In this document: piece after piece, positions 40,411-48,714 of the stretch
Layout of the letters: each line of letters begins with the position of its first letter
Position numbering within the stretch: position 1 is the first letter of the stretch
Assembly (NCBI GenBank): GCA_028868305.1
Contig: JAGWUS010000026.1
Location: 1 to 51,010 of the forward strand
Length of the DNA: 51,010 nt
Direction: 5' to 3'
DNA from: Burkholderiales bacterium
GTDB lineage: Bacteria > Pseudomonadota > Gammaproteobacteria > Burkholderiales > Burkholderiaceae_C
Translations under genes and position numbers: made by a program
The notes under the pieces: generated by a model
Told to the model about the DNA's origin: nothing
The model's input: the letters and a program-made list of their open reading frames with translations, nothing else
Database searches by the model: none

Positions 40411-41136
40411 ATGACCCCATCGCCCTCCCATTCCCCGGCTTCCCTTTCCACCGTTCGCCGTATCTGGGCGGTGATTCCCTGCGCCGGGACAGGTTCGCGT
40501 TCAGGAGCGGACGGACCCAAGCAATACCAGCCCGTTGTGGGCAAATCCATGGTGCTGCACACGCTGGACGCATTTGCCCGAGTGGGTCGCCTGGCCGGCG
40601 TGTTGGTGGTGGTGTCGGCGGGTGACACCTTCTTTGAGGACAAGAATGCTCCTGTTTTGGTAGCGCCTTGTGGAAGTTCCACGAGGGCTAAAAGTGTATT
40701 CAATGGTTTATCTGCGCTGCAGGAACTGGGTGCGGAACCCCAGGACTGGGTGCTGGTGCACGATGCGGCACGTTGCCTGATTACGCCTGAGCAGATCAAT
40801 ACCCTGCTGGATGCCTGTCTGGACGACGCGGTGGGTGGCCTGCTGGCGCTCAAACTACCCGACACCCTCAAACAGGAGGTGGGTGGGCGTGTGGCTGCTA
40901 CGGTGGATCGGTCAGACAAGTGGCTGGCGCAGACCCCGCAGATGTTCCGGTTGCAGGCCTTGCAGCAGGCGCTGCAGGCGGCGGGCGATACGGTCACCGA
41001 CGAGTCCAGCGCCATGGAGCACATCGGGCTGCAGCCGCGGCTGGTGGAGGGCAGCGCGCAGAACTTCAAGGTAACCTACCCGCAGGATTTCGCGCTGGCC
41101 GCTGCGGTACTGGCCTCCCGCCAGGGATTCAAGTAA
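40411..41136 (+). CDS. ispD: 2-C-methyl-D-erythritol 4-phosphate cytidylyltransferase IspD
   Basis: MEP isoprenoid pathway, adds CMP to methylerythritol phosphate. 241 aa. Nucleotide-binding IPCAGTGSRSG with PKQY, HTLDAF, the TRAKSVFNGL segment, VLVHDAARC, and the C-terminal DESSAMEHIG. Pro-Ala-Ala of the usual PAAG motif is PCAG here. Residues about 79-98 coincide with a segment resembling the dispersed repeat. The N-terminus has about 15 extra residues (TPSPSHSPASLST). It diverges from mfd with only 50 nt between starts. ispF follows after 12 nt. Confidence 0.94.
   Translation: MTPSPSHSPASLSTVRRIWAVIPCAGTGSRSGADGPKQYQPVVGKSMVLHTLDAFARVGRLAGVLVVVSAGDTFFEDKNAPVLVAPCGSSTRAKSVFNGLSALQELGAEPQDWVLVHDAARCLITPEQINTLLDACLDDAVGGLLALKLPDTLKQEVGGRVAATVDRSDKWLAQTPQMFRLQALQQALQAAGDTVTDESSAMEHIGLQPRLVEGSAQNFKVTYPQDFALAAAVLASRQGFK
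40645..40703 (+). repeat. Possible dispersed repeat, copy B (inside ispD)
   Basis: Blocks TTTTGGTAGC, CCTTGT and TTCCACGAGGGCT match copies C and D in order and spacing, while the right end is divergent. The region also encodes the conserved IspD motif TRAKSVFNGL, so part of the match may be coincidence. Confidence 0.4.
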
Positions 41137-41148
41137 ACGAAGGACACC

Positions 41149-41628
41149 ATGCAATTTCGTATTGGCGAGGGGTGGGATATCCACCAGTTGGTCGAGGGAC
41201 GCAAACTCATGCTGGGCGGCGTGGAAATTCCGCACACCAAGGGACTGCTGGGTCATTCCGATGCCGATGCCCTGCTGCACGCCATTACCGACGCACTGCT
41301 GGGGGCCGCTGCCCTGGGCGATATCGGTACGCACTTTCCTGATACCGATGTGCAGTTCAAAGGTGCGGATTCGTCCGTGCTGCTGGCTGATGCGATGTGT
41401 CGGGTGCGGGCAAAAGGGTTCGAGATTGGCAATCTGGATTGCACCGTGATTGCGCAGGCCCCCAGGCTTGCTCCGCATATCGCCGCCATGCGTGCACGCA
41501 TCGCCCAGGTGCTGTCGGTAGCGGTCGATCTGGTGAATGTGAAAGCCAAAACAGCCGAAAAAATGGGGCCGGTGGGTGAGGGGCTCGCCATGGAAGCCCG
41601 TGCGGTCGTGTTACTCGTGATGGTCTGA
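41149..41628 (+). CDS. ispF: 2-C-methyl-D-erythritol 2,4-cyclodiphosphate synthase IspF
   Basis: Next-but-one step after IspD in the MEP pathway. 159 aa, standard length. Zinc ligands in GWDIHQL (Asp10 and His12) and His44 in [34 protein letters not shown]-terminal [17 protein letters not shown]. The first metal motif has a Trp (EGWDIH) where GYDVH is common. AAGGA precedes the ATG. The 3' end overlaps the convergent sensor kinase gene by 18 nt. Confidence 0.96.
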   Translation: MQFRIGEGWDIHQLVEGRKLMLGGVEIPHTKGLLGHSDADALLHAITDALLGAAALGDIGTHFPDTDVQFKGADSSVLLADAMCRVRAKGFEIGNLDCTVIAQAPRLAPHIAAMRARIAQVLSVAVDLVNVKAKTAEKMGPVGEGLAMEARAVVLLVMV

Positions 41629-43050
41629 ATCGCGCCCCGTGGGCAGGCGTATGGCGCGCTGCAGCTTGATGTGGGCGGACAGTCCGCCTGTGGCCGAATT
41701 GGTCAGCGCAAAGGCACCCCCCATGCGCTGTATGGTTTTTTGCACAATCGCCAGCCCCAGGCCAGCGCCGTTGGCTGCAGTGCGCGCCGCTTCCCCCCGG
41801 TAAAAGGGTTTGGTCAGGTTGGCCAATTGCTCTGGTGCTACGCCCATTCCGTGGTCGCGGATCTTGATCAGAATCCACTTGTCTTTGGCAATGGCCGCCA
41901 GGTCGATACGGGCAATGCCGGTGTCAGGTGATTTTCCATAGCGACGTGCATTCTCGATCAGGTTGGTCAGGATGCGCCCGAGTTCCACCTCATCGGCCAT
42001 TACCAGCAAGTCATTTTGCAGCATCACATTGAGATTCACATCGTCTTTATCCTTGTAGGGGTAGACACAGGAGTCCACGATATCGCGCAGCACAATCGCA
42101 GAAAGTTTTCCGCTTTCCGGGCGCGCGTAGTCCAAAAATTTGTCGATGATCGCGTCCAGTTGCGCGATATCTGCGGCCATGTGGGCGCGAGCGTCGAGAT
42201 CTTCCACACTCATTTCGGTTTCCAGCCGCAGCCGGGCCAGCGGTGTGCGCAGATCGTGTGAAATGCCCGCGAGCATGATGGCGCGGTCCTGCTCGATTTT
42301 GGCCAGGCGTTGTGCCATCCGGTTGAAGCCGATGTTGACTTCGCGGATTTCATTGGTGTTGACCTTTTCACTCAAGCGGCTGGCGCCAAAATCACCCTCC
42401 TGTACGCGTGTGGCGGCAAATGACAGTTGTTTAAGGGGCCGGTTGATCAGGCGGGCAATCAGGGCCGCGCCGGCCAGTGACAGGGCAGCTGCCACCCCCA
42501 GCCAGATGACCCAGGTCTTGCCGCCGCCCAGGTTGAACCGTGTGGCGTCGGTCATCAGCCAGTAATCATCGCCATCAATGTCAAAACCAACCCACATGCC
42601 CGGCTGGTTGTTGACGCGGTTGGCCACGACCGTGTCTTTCCCCAGCCGGGTGCGCAGGCTGCGCACCATATCGCGGGTCAGCGGGTCGGTTTCGGCAGAG
42701 ACCACTTTGTCGGTGCGTTCGCGTGGAATGATGCGCAGGCTTTCCGTGTCGGACAGCGTCTTGAGCAGGGAAACGCGTGCGATGGCATCTGCGTGGATCA
42801 GTGCCGCACGGCTGATGTTGACCTGCGAGGCCAGTTGCTGTGCCATCTGCTCCGCGCGCGGTGCAAATTCAAACGAACGCAGGGTTTGCAACCAGGCAGC
42901 AATGCTGCCCAGCAGTAGCAGGGCGATCAGGAAGAAGGTCCGCCAGAAAAGGCTCAGCCTCGCCAGGGACAGGCGGGATCTTTTGGTTGACGGTTCGTCC
43001 AGCGGAGTGGGCCCGCTGTCAGCAATTTCGGTGGGATGGGTTTCGACCAA
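41611..43050 (-). CDS. risS: EnvZ/RisS-type sensor histidine kinase
   Basis: Inner-membrane sensor, 479 aa. Two membrane helices (about 38-57 and 179-199) flank a periplasmic domain of about 120 residues. A HAMP linker ([11 protein letters not shown] onward) follows, then HisKA with His265 in [14 protein letters not shown] and an ATPase domain ([34 protein letters not shown]). The start appears to be TTG 43050, 17 nt after the regulator stop; no ATG occurs before the first helix. The pair matches the RisA/RisS system of Bordetella in type. Stimulus unknown. The C-terminal coding end overlaps ispF antisense. Confidence 0.88.
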   Translation of the reverse strand: MVETHPTEIADSGPTPLDEPSTKRSRLSLARLSLFWRTFFLIALLLLGSIAAWLQTLRSFEFAPRAEQMAQQLASQVNISRAALIHADAIARVSLLKTLSDTESLRIIPRERTDKVVSAETDPLTRDMVRSLRTRLGKDTVVANRVNNQPGMWVGFDIDGDDYWLMTDATRFNLGGGKTWVIWLGVAAALSLAGAALIARLINRPLKQLSFAATRVQEGDFGASRLSEKVNTNEIREVNIGFNRMAQRLAKIEQDRAIMLAGISHDLRTPLARLRLETEMSVEDLDARAHMAADIAQLDAIIDKFLDYARPESGKLSAIVLRDIVDSCVYPYKDKDDVNLNVMLQNDLLVMADEVELGRILTNLIENARRYGKSPDTGIARIDLAAIAKDKWILIKIRDHGMGVAPEQLANLTKPFYRGEAARTAANGAGLGLAIVQKTIQRMGGAFALTNSATGGLSAHIKLQRAIRLPTGRDSDHHE

Positions 43051-43067
43051 AGGGCAGGGCTCTCGCT

Positions 43068-43799
43068 TCAGGTCGTTTCGTCAGGGACAAACACGTACCC
43101 CACGCCCCACACTGTCTGGATCAGACGCGGTGAGGTTGGGTCGGTTTCAATCAGCTTGCGCAGGCGCGACACCTGGACATCCAGACTGCGGTCGAAGGGT
43201 TCAAACTCTCGGCCCCGTGAGAGCTGTGCCAGTTTTTCACGTGACAGCGGAATTCTTGGGTGGCGCACCAGTGCCTTGAGCATGGCGAACTCACCCGTGG
43301 TGAGCATCAGTTCTTCTTCACCCTTGTGCAGCGTGCGTGCTGCAAGGTCGAATGTGAAGGGGCCAAAGCGCGCCACTTCGTTGTCGCTGGACGGAGCGCC
43401 CGGTACCTCTGGTATTGGCCGGCGGCGCATGACGGCGTTGATACGGGCCAGCAATTCGCGCGGGTTGAAAGGCTTGCCCAGGTAGTCGTCAGCACCGACT
43501 TCGAGGCCAACTATGCGGTCGATGTCCTCGCCCTTGGCGGTGAGCATGATGATAGGGGTCACGTCATTGGCGGCCCGCAGGCGCCGGCAGATGGACAGGC
43601 CATCTTCGCCCGGCATCATCAGATCCAGCACGATCAGGTCGGCCGTTTCGCGCATCATGATCCGGGTGAGTGACTTGCCGTCCTCGGCCAGCAGCACGTC
43701 AAAACCTTCCTGTGTCAGGTAGCGCTTGAGCAGATCCCGGATGCGGGCATCGTCATCGACCACAAGAATTTTGTTGGGGCGGGTTGCCGGAGTTTGCAT
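43068..43799 (-). CDS. risA: OmpR/RisA-type response regulator
   Basis: 243 aa. Receiver domain with Asp15/Asp16, phosphoacceptor Asp59 in VLDLMMPGEDG, Thr in IIMLTAKGED and Lys in GKPFNPREL; a winged-helix domain follows (FGPFTFDLAARTL, LTTGEFAMLKALVRHP, RSLDVQVSRLRKLIE, VWGVGYVFVPD). ATG 43799 (MQTPATRPNK) is preferred; the extra 22 codons to 43865 overlap the regulatory region. It is followed by the sensor kinase after 17 nt. Its divergent upstream region carries two inverted TGTAACA-type elements typical of OmpR sites. Confidence 0.93.
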   Translation of the reverse strand: MQTPATRPNKILVVDDDARIRDLLKRYLTQEGFDVLLAEDGKSLTRIMMRETADLIVLDLMMPGEDGLSICRRLRAANDVTPIIMLTAKGEDIDRIVGLEVGADDYLGKPFNPRELLARINAVMRRRPIPEVPGAPSSDNEVARFGPFTFDLAARTLHKGEEELMLTTGEFAMLKALVRHPRIPLSREKLAQLSRGREFEPFDRSLDVQVSRLRKLIETDPTSPRLIQTVWGVGYVFVPDETT

Positions 43800-43810
43800 A
43801 GGTACAGTTA

Positions 43811-43891
43811 ATTTGTAACAGGGTCGATTTTGCGTGGCCGCAACAGCCTGCGCTATAGGGCGCAACCCTGCGTTGACACACTGTTACAAAT
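43811..43891. promoter_or_regulatory. Divergent regulatory region with paired OmpR-like half-sites
   Basis: ATTTGTAACAG (43811-43821) and its exact reverse complement CTGTTACAAAT (43881-43891) lie 59 nt apart, one near each divergent gene. TGTAACA is the core of known OmpR sites. TTGACA at 43873-43878 partly overlaps this region and could be a -35 element for the plus-strand gene. Confidence 0.55.
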
Positions 43892-43961
43892 ATACCGTGT
43901 TGCAAGGCTGTCAAGCGGCCAACAATGTGAGCCTGATGATTGCTCCTTGCGTTAAAGCACC

Positions 43962-44225
43962 ATGAACATTCGCTTTGCCCCTGCCGTATTTCTTGCACTG
44001 TGCTGTCTGGCATCGGGCGCTGGTGCGGGCACGCATGGGCCTGGTGCTGGTCATGAAAATGCGGCAACCGCCCCTCGCGGTACGGCCGACGATGCGCAAC
44101 GCCGCAGGGCCGATCTGCGCGCAGCGCTGCAAACGCAGCAGTTTGCTGGCAACCAGTCATCACGCCAGCTCTCTGTGCAGGACCGGGCCGAGTTGCGCCA
44201 GCAACTGCGCCAGCAGCGCCCGTAA
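43962..44225 (+). CDS. Small secreted hypothetical protein divergent from risA
   Basis: 87 aa. A clear signal peptide (MNIRFAPAVFLALCCLASGAGA) is cut near residue 22. The mature 65 residues are polar, first Gly/His/Ala-rich (THGPGAGHENAATAPRG), then an Arg/Gln-rich helix (LSVQDRAELRQQLRQQRP). The 'V/SxxxRxxLRQQLRQ' ending occurs in many short Burkholderiales envelope proteins; function unknown. Its position opposite risA and the shared OmpR-like sites make it a candidate RisA target. A perfect GCCTGC-TT-GCAGGC repeat (44247-44260) follows the stop. Confidence 0.65.
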   Translation: MNIRFAPAVFLALCCLASGAGAGTHGPGAGHENAATAPRGTADDAQRRRADLRAALQTQQFAGNQSSRQLSVQDRAELRQQLRQQRP

Positions 44226-44384
44226 TTTTTCCGGTTTGCTTGTACGGCCTGCTTGCAGGCGAGTCTGATACGTTCATGTCTATTTCTTTGCCAGGCCGTT
44301 ACCTGACCGGGAATTTGTCAAATTTGTGTCTTCTGGTGCGGTTCTGGAGTCTCTGAAGGCCTGCGCAGGGTTTAGCATGCGCGC

Positions 44385-46844
44385 ATGGCTGATATCAAGA
44401 CATTCACGAGCAACGGGTTGACACTTGCCAGCGGCACGCCGAGGCCAGGCGCCACGATGGGCCGATTTGAACTGCGCAAACTGCTGGGGCAGGGCGCCCA
44501 GTCCACCGTCTGGCTGGGCTTCGATCCGCGTATGGAGCGTGAGGTGGCCGTCAAGGTGATGCGTTTGGGCACCGGTTCGGACGACAAGGCAGTTGCCCAA
44601 TGGCTGCAGGAAGCGCGCAGTGCAGGGCGTGTCAGCCACCCCAACATTATTCCGGTCTACGAGGCCGATATCCAGGACCGGCAACCCTTTCTGGTGTTTG
44701 AGTATGTGCCGGGCAGTACGCTGGACCAGTTGCTAAGGCAAGGTGGGGCATTGCCGCCGTCGCAAGCTGCTGCGCTGATGATGGATGTGCTGGACGCGGT
44801 GGCGGTTGCCCACAACGCCGGCGTCATTCATCGTGACCTGAAGCCCTCCAACATCCTGATTGACAACGCCGGGCGTGCACGCGTCATGGACTTTGGTATC
44901 GCAGCGCGCATCCAGACTGGTAGTGAAGGAACCGACGGGAGTCCGGGAAGTGGGACGGTGGGCTACCTTTCGCCCGAGGCGGTCAATGGCGAGATCTCCA
45001 GCGCCACCATGGACATTTTTTCCTGCGGCATGGTCCTGGCGGAAATGCTGACAGGCAAACCCCTGATCCAGGAGACCGACAGCTATCGCGCCATCTACAG
45101 GACGGTACATGAACAACAGGCGCTGCCGGCCAAGCTCAGTGCCGACATCGATGATCAGCTGCGGGCCATCGTATCCCGGGCGCTTGCGCTGGATTCCAAA
45201 CAGCGCTTTTCCAGCGCGCGCCTGTTCGCGCAGGAACTGGAGCAATGGGCCCGGCCAGCCAATGCCGAGGCGGGAGAGTCTGGCAAAGGCCTTGGCAGCA
45301 GCACGCTGGACTTCCTGCTGCGCCGGATGCGTCACAAGAGCGATTTTCCGGCCATGTCTGACGCCGTGGTGCGGATCCAGAGCATGGCTGCTTCCGAGAA
45401 GGAGAGTGTGGGCAGCGTCACCAATGAAATCCTCAAGGATGTGGCTTTGACCAACAAACTGCTGCGTCTGGTTAACAGCGCGCACTATGCACGCGGCGGA
45501 AGCATCAATACCGTGTCGCGGGCGGTCAATCTGGTGGGTTTCAATGGTATCCGCAATATGGCACTGAGCCTGGTGTTGCTGGAACACATGCAGGACAAGA
45601 CCCACGCTGCCCAGCTCAAGGAAGAGTTCCTGCGCTCGCTGATGGCAGGCTCCGTTGCAGCAGAACTGTGCCCTGTGGTGCGCGACAGCGAAGAGGCGTT
45701 TATCGGCTCCATGTTCCAGGGCCTGGGGCGGCTGCTGGTGCAGTTTTATTTTCCGGAAGAAGCGGCGCAAATCCGCAACCTGGTGCGTTCCAACCGCGAG
45801 CCCATGACCGAGCAGGCTGCGGCGGTCAGCGTGCTCGGTCTGAATTTTGAGGACCTTGGTGTGGGTGTTGCCAAGGCCTGGGGCTTGCCCGAAGGCATCC
45901 AGCGTTGCATGCGCAAGCCCTCGGGTTCTCCACCGGCCACCGCGCCCACCGACAGCACAGAGCGCATTCGCTGGGTGGCGCTGGCCTCCAACGAAATTGC
46001 CGATGTCCTGCTGCACACCGACCCCAAACATGCAGATGCCCGCATTGAAGAGGTCACGGCCAGGTATGCGCGGGCCATGGGCTCCAATAGCCGTGCCATG
46101 CATGCTGCTACCGCCAAGGCACGCCAGAAAATGGTGGAACTGGCACAAGCCATGGAAATCCGAGTGGCGCCCAACTCGCAGGCCGCCAGATTGATTCAGC
46201 TACCCGATGAAAAATCATCTTCATCGGAAGCCAAAATGTCTGCGGAGACAGGCTTGGCCAGCGTGGAGTTGCATGCGACCCAGGCTGCCCCTCTGGACGC
46301 GGGCGCTCCGCCAGCCGCCAGAAATCCCATGGTGGCCGAGACGCTGGCCGCTGGCATTCAGGACATCACCAACGCCATGGTGGAGGATTTCAAGCTGAGC
46401 GATGTCCTGCGCATGATTCTGGAGACGATGTTGCGCGCCATGGAGTTCAAGCGCATCATTTTTTGCATGCGCGACGCCAAAACCGAATCCATCGTCGGAC
46501 GGTTTGGTCTAGGCGAAGGCATAGAGAAACTGGTGCCCGTGTTCAGGACCCATTTGAAAGCGCCCACCCCCGATCTTTTTGCCGTGGTGTGCCTCAAGGG
46601 CGTGGACAGTCTTATCAGCGACGCGACCGAGAGCCGCATCGTGCAGCGGCTGCCCGAGTGGTACCGTAAGGGCATCAACGCGCCGACCTTCCTGCTATTG
46701 CCTCTGCAGATCAAGGGTGCACCCTTCGGGCTGATCTACGCCGACAAAGCGGACCACGGCTCCCTTGAACTGGACGAAAAAGAACTGGCCTTGCTGCGCA
46801 CATTGCGCAACCAGGCTGTGATGGCGTTCAGACAATCGTCCTGA
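44385..46844 (+). CDS. Ser/Thr protein kinase - HDOD - GAF fusion protein
   Basis: 819 aa, no membrane segment. Residues about 27-290 are a Hanks-type kinase with a complete active site: Gly loop LLGQGAQSTVWLG, Lys57 in VAVKVM, HRDLKPSN with Asp151, DFG at 169-171, and SPE in place of APE. Residues about 305-520 are an HDOD domain (FPAMSDAVVRI, ILKDVALTNKLLRLVNSAHY, VNLVGFNGIRNMAL). A linker region follows, then a GAF-like domain at about 660-815 (ILETMLRAMEFKRIIFCM, LLLPLQIKGAPFGLIYADK). This suggests a cytoplasmic sensor-kinase that integrates a small-molecule or redox cue. It stands alone in its transcription unit; no phosphatase or substrate gene is adjacent. Confidence 0.88.
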   Translation: MADIKTFTSNGLTLASGTPRPGATMGRFELRKLLGQGAQSTVWLGFDPRMEREVAVKVMRLGTGSDDKAVAQWLQEARSAGRVSHPNIIPVYEADIQDRQPFLVFEYVPGSTLDQLLRQGGALPPSQAAALMMDVLDAVAVAHNAGVIHRDLKPSNILIDNAGRARVMDFGIAARIQTGSEGTDGSPGSGTVGYLSPEAVNGEISSATMDIFSCGMVLAEMLTGKPLIQETDSYRAIYRTVHEQQALPAKLSADIDDQLRAIVSRALALDSKQRFSSARLFAQELEQWARPANAEAGESGKGLGSSTLDFLLRRMRHKSDFPAMSDAVVRIQSMAASEKESVGSVTNEILKDVALTNKLLRLVNSAHYARGGSINTVSRAVNLVGFNGIRNMALSLVLLEHMQDKTHAAQLKEEFLRSLMAGSVAAELCPVVRDSEEAFIGSMFQGLGRLLVQFYFPEEAAQIRNLVRSNREPMTEQAAAVSVLGLNFEDLGVGVAKAWGLPEGIQRCMRKPSGSPPATAPTDSTERIRWVALASNEIADVLLHTDPKHADARIEEVTARYARAMGSNSRAMHAATAKARQKMVELAQAMEIRVAPNSQAARLIQLPDEKSSSSEAKMSAETGLASVELHATQAAPLDAGAPPAARNPMVAETLAAGIQDITNAMVEDFKLSDVLRMILETMLRAMEFKRIIFCMRDAKTESIVGRFGLGEGIEKLVPVFRTHLKAPTPDLFAVVCLKGVDSLISDATESRIVQRLPEWYRKGINAPTFLLLPLQIKGAPFGLIYADKADHGSLELDEKELALLRTLRNQAVMAFRQSS

Positions 46845-46850
46845 ACCTGC

Positions 46851-46916
46851 ACAATTTGCTATCAAATAGATAGCTTATTGTGCACTATCCACGAGGGATG
46901 GAAGCCAATTTTCTTA
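46851..46916 (+). repeat. Dispersed ~60-bp repeat, copy D (between the kinase and hbdH genes)
   Basis: Blocks CAATTTGCTATCAAATAG, ATAGCTTATTGTGCA, TATCCACGAGGG and AGCCAATTTTCTTA. It fills the gap between the stop of the kinase gene and the stop of the 3-hydroxybutyrate dehydrogenase gene, reaching the latter's TAA. Confidence 0.8.
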
Positions 46917-47684
46917 CTGCGCTGTCCAGCCGCCGTCCATGTTCCAGGCCACGCCGCGCACGTTGTTGCCAGCGGGCGAGCAGAAAAACACCGCCAGTGC
47001 GCCCAGTTCTTCGGGCGTGGTGAACTGCATGGAGGGCTCTTTCTCGCCCAGCAGCAGTTTGGTGGCCTCCTCGTTGCTGATCTTCAGCGCGGCTACCTTG
47101 GCGTCCACCTGTTTTTGCACCAGCGGAGTCAGCACCCAGCCGGGGCAGATGGCGTTGCAGGTCACGCCGGTGGTGGCGTTTTCCAGGGCGGTGACTTTGG
47201 TCAAACCGACGACACCATGCTTGGCCGCCACATAGGCGGACTTCTCAGCGGAAGCCACCAGTCCGTGGATGCTGGCCACGTTGATGATGCGGCCCCAGTT
47301 CTGGGCCCGCATGGCGGGCAACGCCAGACGCGTGGCGTGGAAAGCGCTGCTCATGTTGATGGCAATGATGGCATCCCAGCGGTCCACCGGGAAATTCTCG
47401 ATGCGCGCCACATGCTGAATGCCTGCGTTGTTGACCAGAATGTCCACCTTGCCAAAGGTTACGGCGGCGTGGTTGAGCATGTCTTCAATCTCGGCGGGTT
47501 TGCTCATGTCGGCGCCGTGGTAACTCACCTGCACACCCAGCGCAGCGATTTCGGCCTTGGGGCCTTCGACATCGCCAAAGCCATTGAGAACGATATTGGC
47601 ACCCTGCGCAGCGAGCGCCTTGGCAATGCCCAGCCCAATGCCGCTGGTGGAGCCGGTAACGAGTGCAGTTTTGCCTTTCAACAT
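46914..47684 (-). CDS. bdhA: 3-hydroxybutyrate dehydrogenase
   Basis: NAD-dependent oxidation of (R)-3-hydroxybutyrate to acetoacetate, the entry step for using PHB monomers. 256 aa short-chain dehydrogenase: TGSTSGIGLGIA at 9-20, NNAGIQHVARIENFP, INVASIHGLVASAEKSAYVAAKHG with the catalytic Ser, Tyr and Lys, and CNAICPGWVLTPLVQKQ, which is a hallmark of this enzyme. ATG 47684 starts at MLKGKTALVTG; 27 upstream codons in frame are not used. It complements the phaCAB genes at the other end of the window. It diverges from the alpha/beta hydrolase gene. Confidence 0.92.
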   Translation of the reverse strand: MLKGKTALVTGSTSGIGLGIAKALAAQGANIVLNGFGDVEGPKAEIAALGVQVSYHGADMSKPAEIEDMLNHAAVTFGKVDILVNNAGIQHVARIENFPVDRWDAIIAINMSSAFHATRLALPAMRAQNWGRIINVASIHGLVASAEKSAYVAAKHGVVGLTKVTALENATTGVTCNAICPGWVLTPLVQKQVDAKVAALKISNEEATKLLLGEKEPSMQFTTPEELGALAVFFCSPAGNNVRGVAWNMDGGWTAQ

Positions 47685-47763
47685 GGTGTCGCTTTCAAAA
47701 AAGTGGGGTTGTTCCAGTAGGATGGTGCCATTATCAAACAGCACCGCATCTTTGCATTGCACC

Positions 47764-48714
47764 ATGACTGAACCTACGCTGAATTACCTACTGTGCCCTG
47801 ATACCGGCGCCGGGCACCGTATGGCCTACTGGCAGTGGGGCAACCCCCAGGCAGAGCACACCGTGGTCTGCGTGCATGGGCTGAGCCGCCAGGGGCGCGA
47901 CTTTGATGTGCTGGCGCAGGCACTGGTCCAGAAAGCCGGTGGCAACATCCGCGTGGTATGCCCGGACGTGGCCGGTCGCGGGCAAAGCGACTGGCTGGCC
48001 GACCCCATGGCCTACCAGTTGCCCACCTATGTTGCCGACATGCTGGCCTTGCTGGCCCACCTCAAACCCGCCATTCTGGATTGGGTGGGCACCAGCATGG
48101 GCGGGCTGATTGGCCTGGGTGTAACCAGCGTCTTGAGCACCGCCGGGCCGTCCCAAGGTGCGAAGGCCCCCCCGGGGGGCAGCGCAGCACACGCCGTGGC
48201 AAGCGTGGGGGTCAGAAGACTGGTGCTCAACGATGTGGGGCCGGTGGTGCAGTGGAACTCGATCGTGCGCATTGCTGCCTATCTCGGCAAATCGATGCAA
48301 TTCGCGTCGCTGCAGCAGGCGGCCGATGCCATGTGGTCCGTCTCCACCAGTTTTGGCCCCCATACGCCGGCCCAGTGGCTGGAACTCTCGCGCCACATGG
48401 TCAAACCCTTGCCCGTGGGGCAAGCGGGTGTCACTCTGCATTACGACCCGGCCATTGCGGTTCCGGTGCGCGCCATGACACAGGAAATGGCTGTGCAGGG
48501 CGAAACTGCCCTGTGGCAACTGTATGACGCCATTGCTGCGCAGACCCTGTTGTTGCGCGGGGCGGATTCCGATCTGTTGTCGCCGGCTACCGCGGCGCAA
48601 ATGACCCAGCGCGGGCCCCGGGCCCGGCTGGTGGAGTTTGCCGGTGTGGGCCACGCCCCCACGCTCATTTCGGATGATCAGGTGCAGGCGGTCACGTCCT
48701 TCTTGCTGGAATGA
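47764..48714 (+). CDS. Alpha/beta hydrolase carrying a repeat-derived insertion
   Basis: 316 aa. Oxyanion-hole region VVCVHGLSRQGRDFD, CPDVAGRGQSD, nucleophile elbow GTSMGGLIG (about 113-121), acid near LLLRGADSDLL and His in GVGHAPTL give a complete Ser-Asp-His triad. Residues about 126-150 (STAGPSQGAKAPPGGSAA and onward) are encoded by a GC-rich dispersed repeat inserted just after the elbow helix; the frame resumes at VGVRRLVLNDVGP. The stop overlaps the relA ATG by 4 nt. Substrate unknown; similar hydrolases lie beside relA in related bacteria as far as I recall. Whether the insertion leaves activity intact is open. Confidence 0.83.
   Translation: MTEPTLNYLLCPDTGAGHRMAYWQWGNPQAEHTVVCVHGLSRQGRDFDVLAQALVQKAGGNIRVVCPDVAGRGQSDWLADPMAYQLPTYVADMLALLAHLKPAILDWVGTSMGGLIGLGVTSVLSTAGPSQGAKAPPGGSAAHAVASVGVRRLVLNDVGPVVQWNSIVRIAAYLGKSMQFASLQQAADAMWSVSTSFGPHTPAQWLELSRHMVKPLPVGQAGVTLHYDPAIAVPVRAMTQEMAVQGETALWQLYDAIAAQTLLLRGADSDLLSPATAAQMTQRGPRARLVEFAGVGHAPTLISDDQVQAVTSFLLE
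48141..48212 (+). repeat. GC-rich dispersed repeat element inside the alpha/beta hydrolase gene
   Basis: CGCCGGGCCGTCCCAAGG, GGCCCCCCCGGGGGGC, AGCGCAGCACACGC and GCGTGGGGGTC in series. This matches, from memory, an intergenic palindromic repeat common in Comamonadaceae (CCGCCCCAAGG, CCCCCTCGGGGGGCAGCG, GTGGGGG). The 16-nt core GGCCCCCCCGGGGGGC is a near-perfect palindrome. Confidence 0.7.
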
